A stretch of DNA of 64,000 bases from Algoriphagus halophilus (GTDB taxonomy: Bacteria; Bacteroidota; Bacteroidia; Cytophagales; Cyclobacteriaceae). Shown piece after piece: positions 64,000-64,000 of this stretch. Below the pieces are notes generated by a model. That model saw only the letters and a program-made list of their open reading frames with translations. It was not told where the DNA came from and did no database searches. Location of the stretch: the NCBI RefSeq assembly GCF_900129785.1, contig NZ_FSRC01000001.1:1426001-1490000 (forward strand), read 5' to 3'. The position numbers were made by a program, and so were the translations under genes. Positions within the stretch are counted from its first letter, which is position 1; the number at the start of each line of letters is the position of its first letter.

Positions 64000-64000
64000 G

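Noticed and set aside
1..64000. Possible defence island, prophage or CRISPR content
   Set aside because: No integrase, transposase, repeat-spacer array, phage structural gene or known defence gene is visible; the gene order looks like ordinary chromosome.

Overview
The window is chromosomal DNA of a Bacteroidota bacterium, most likely order Cytophagales, family Cyclobacteriaceae (Algoriphagus-like). Four things point there: a SusC/SusD pair, a surface protein with a type IX secretion C-terminal sorting domain, promoters that fit the Bacteroidota pattern TTTG-N17-21-TAnnTTTG, and AT-rich leaders without strong Shine-Dalgarno sequences. The species call is inference from gene style; no database was consulted. 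No rRNA, tRNA, CRISPR array, complete insertion sequence or prophage is visible.

1-13.4 kb: the tail of an unknown gene, gyrA and a downstream TPR protein; a PagL-like lipid A deacylase; a large PIG-L deacetylase, a 34-residue membrane peptide and a sodium/solute symporter in one tight run; then a DUF2911 protein, a hydroxyacid reductase, a tandem universal stress protein and a small TPR protein. 13.5-24.3 kb: holA, then a compact run of a 995-residue TPR protein, an outer-membrane barrel, a SPOR-like membrane protein, ExbB/TolQ, ExbD/TolR, a TonB/TolA-like protein, folC and trmB. The envelope part resembles a Tol-Pal-like trans-envelope motor. 24.3-30.2 kb: two oxidoreductases, a small acidic protein, a FabF-type synthase, trpS and a DUF1573 protein.

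30.3-44.2 kb: a T9SS-sorted beta-helix protein, a cysteine-containing lipoprotein behind a perfect inverted repeat, and a MITE-like repeat. Divergent glutaryl-CoA dehydrogenase and tryptophan 2,3-dioxygenase genes mark aerobic tryptophan breakdown. They are followed by a membrane-bound LytTR regulator, a small barrel protein and a serine hydrolase. Next come a cupin, a two-gene operon of an alpha/beta hydrolase and an M19-type metallopeptidase, an amino-sugar-phosphate deaminase/isomerase preceded by paired palindromes, and a nitroreductase.

44.5-64 kb: a SusC/SusD pair converges with a two-gene phosphoesterase operon (PI-PLC-like and calcineurin-like). A thioredoxin-fold lipoprotein, an S41 peptidase and an epoxide-hydrolase-like enzyme stand alone. 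The end of the window holds a periplasmic molybdenum hydroxylase locus with two paralogous large subunits around one iron-sulfur subunit, a decayed alpha/beta-hydrolase remnant, a flavodoxin and an NTF2-like secreted protein. For several genes the longest open frame overstates the start; I give the start that restores a signal peptide or a family-typical N-terminus and say so.
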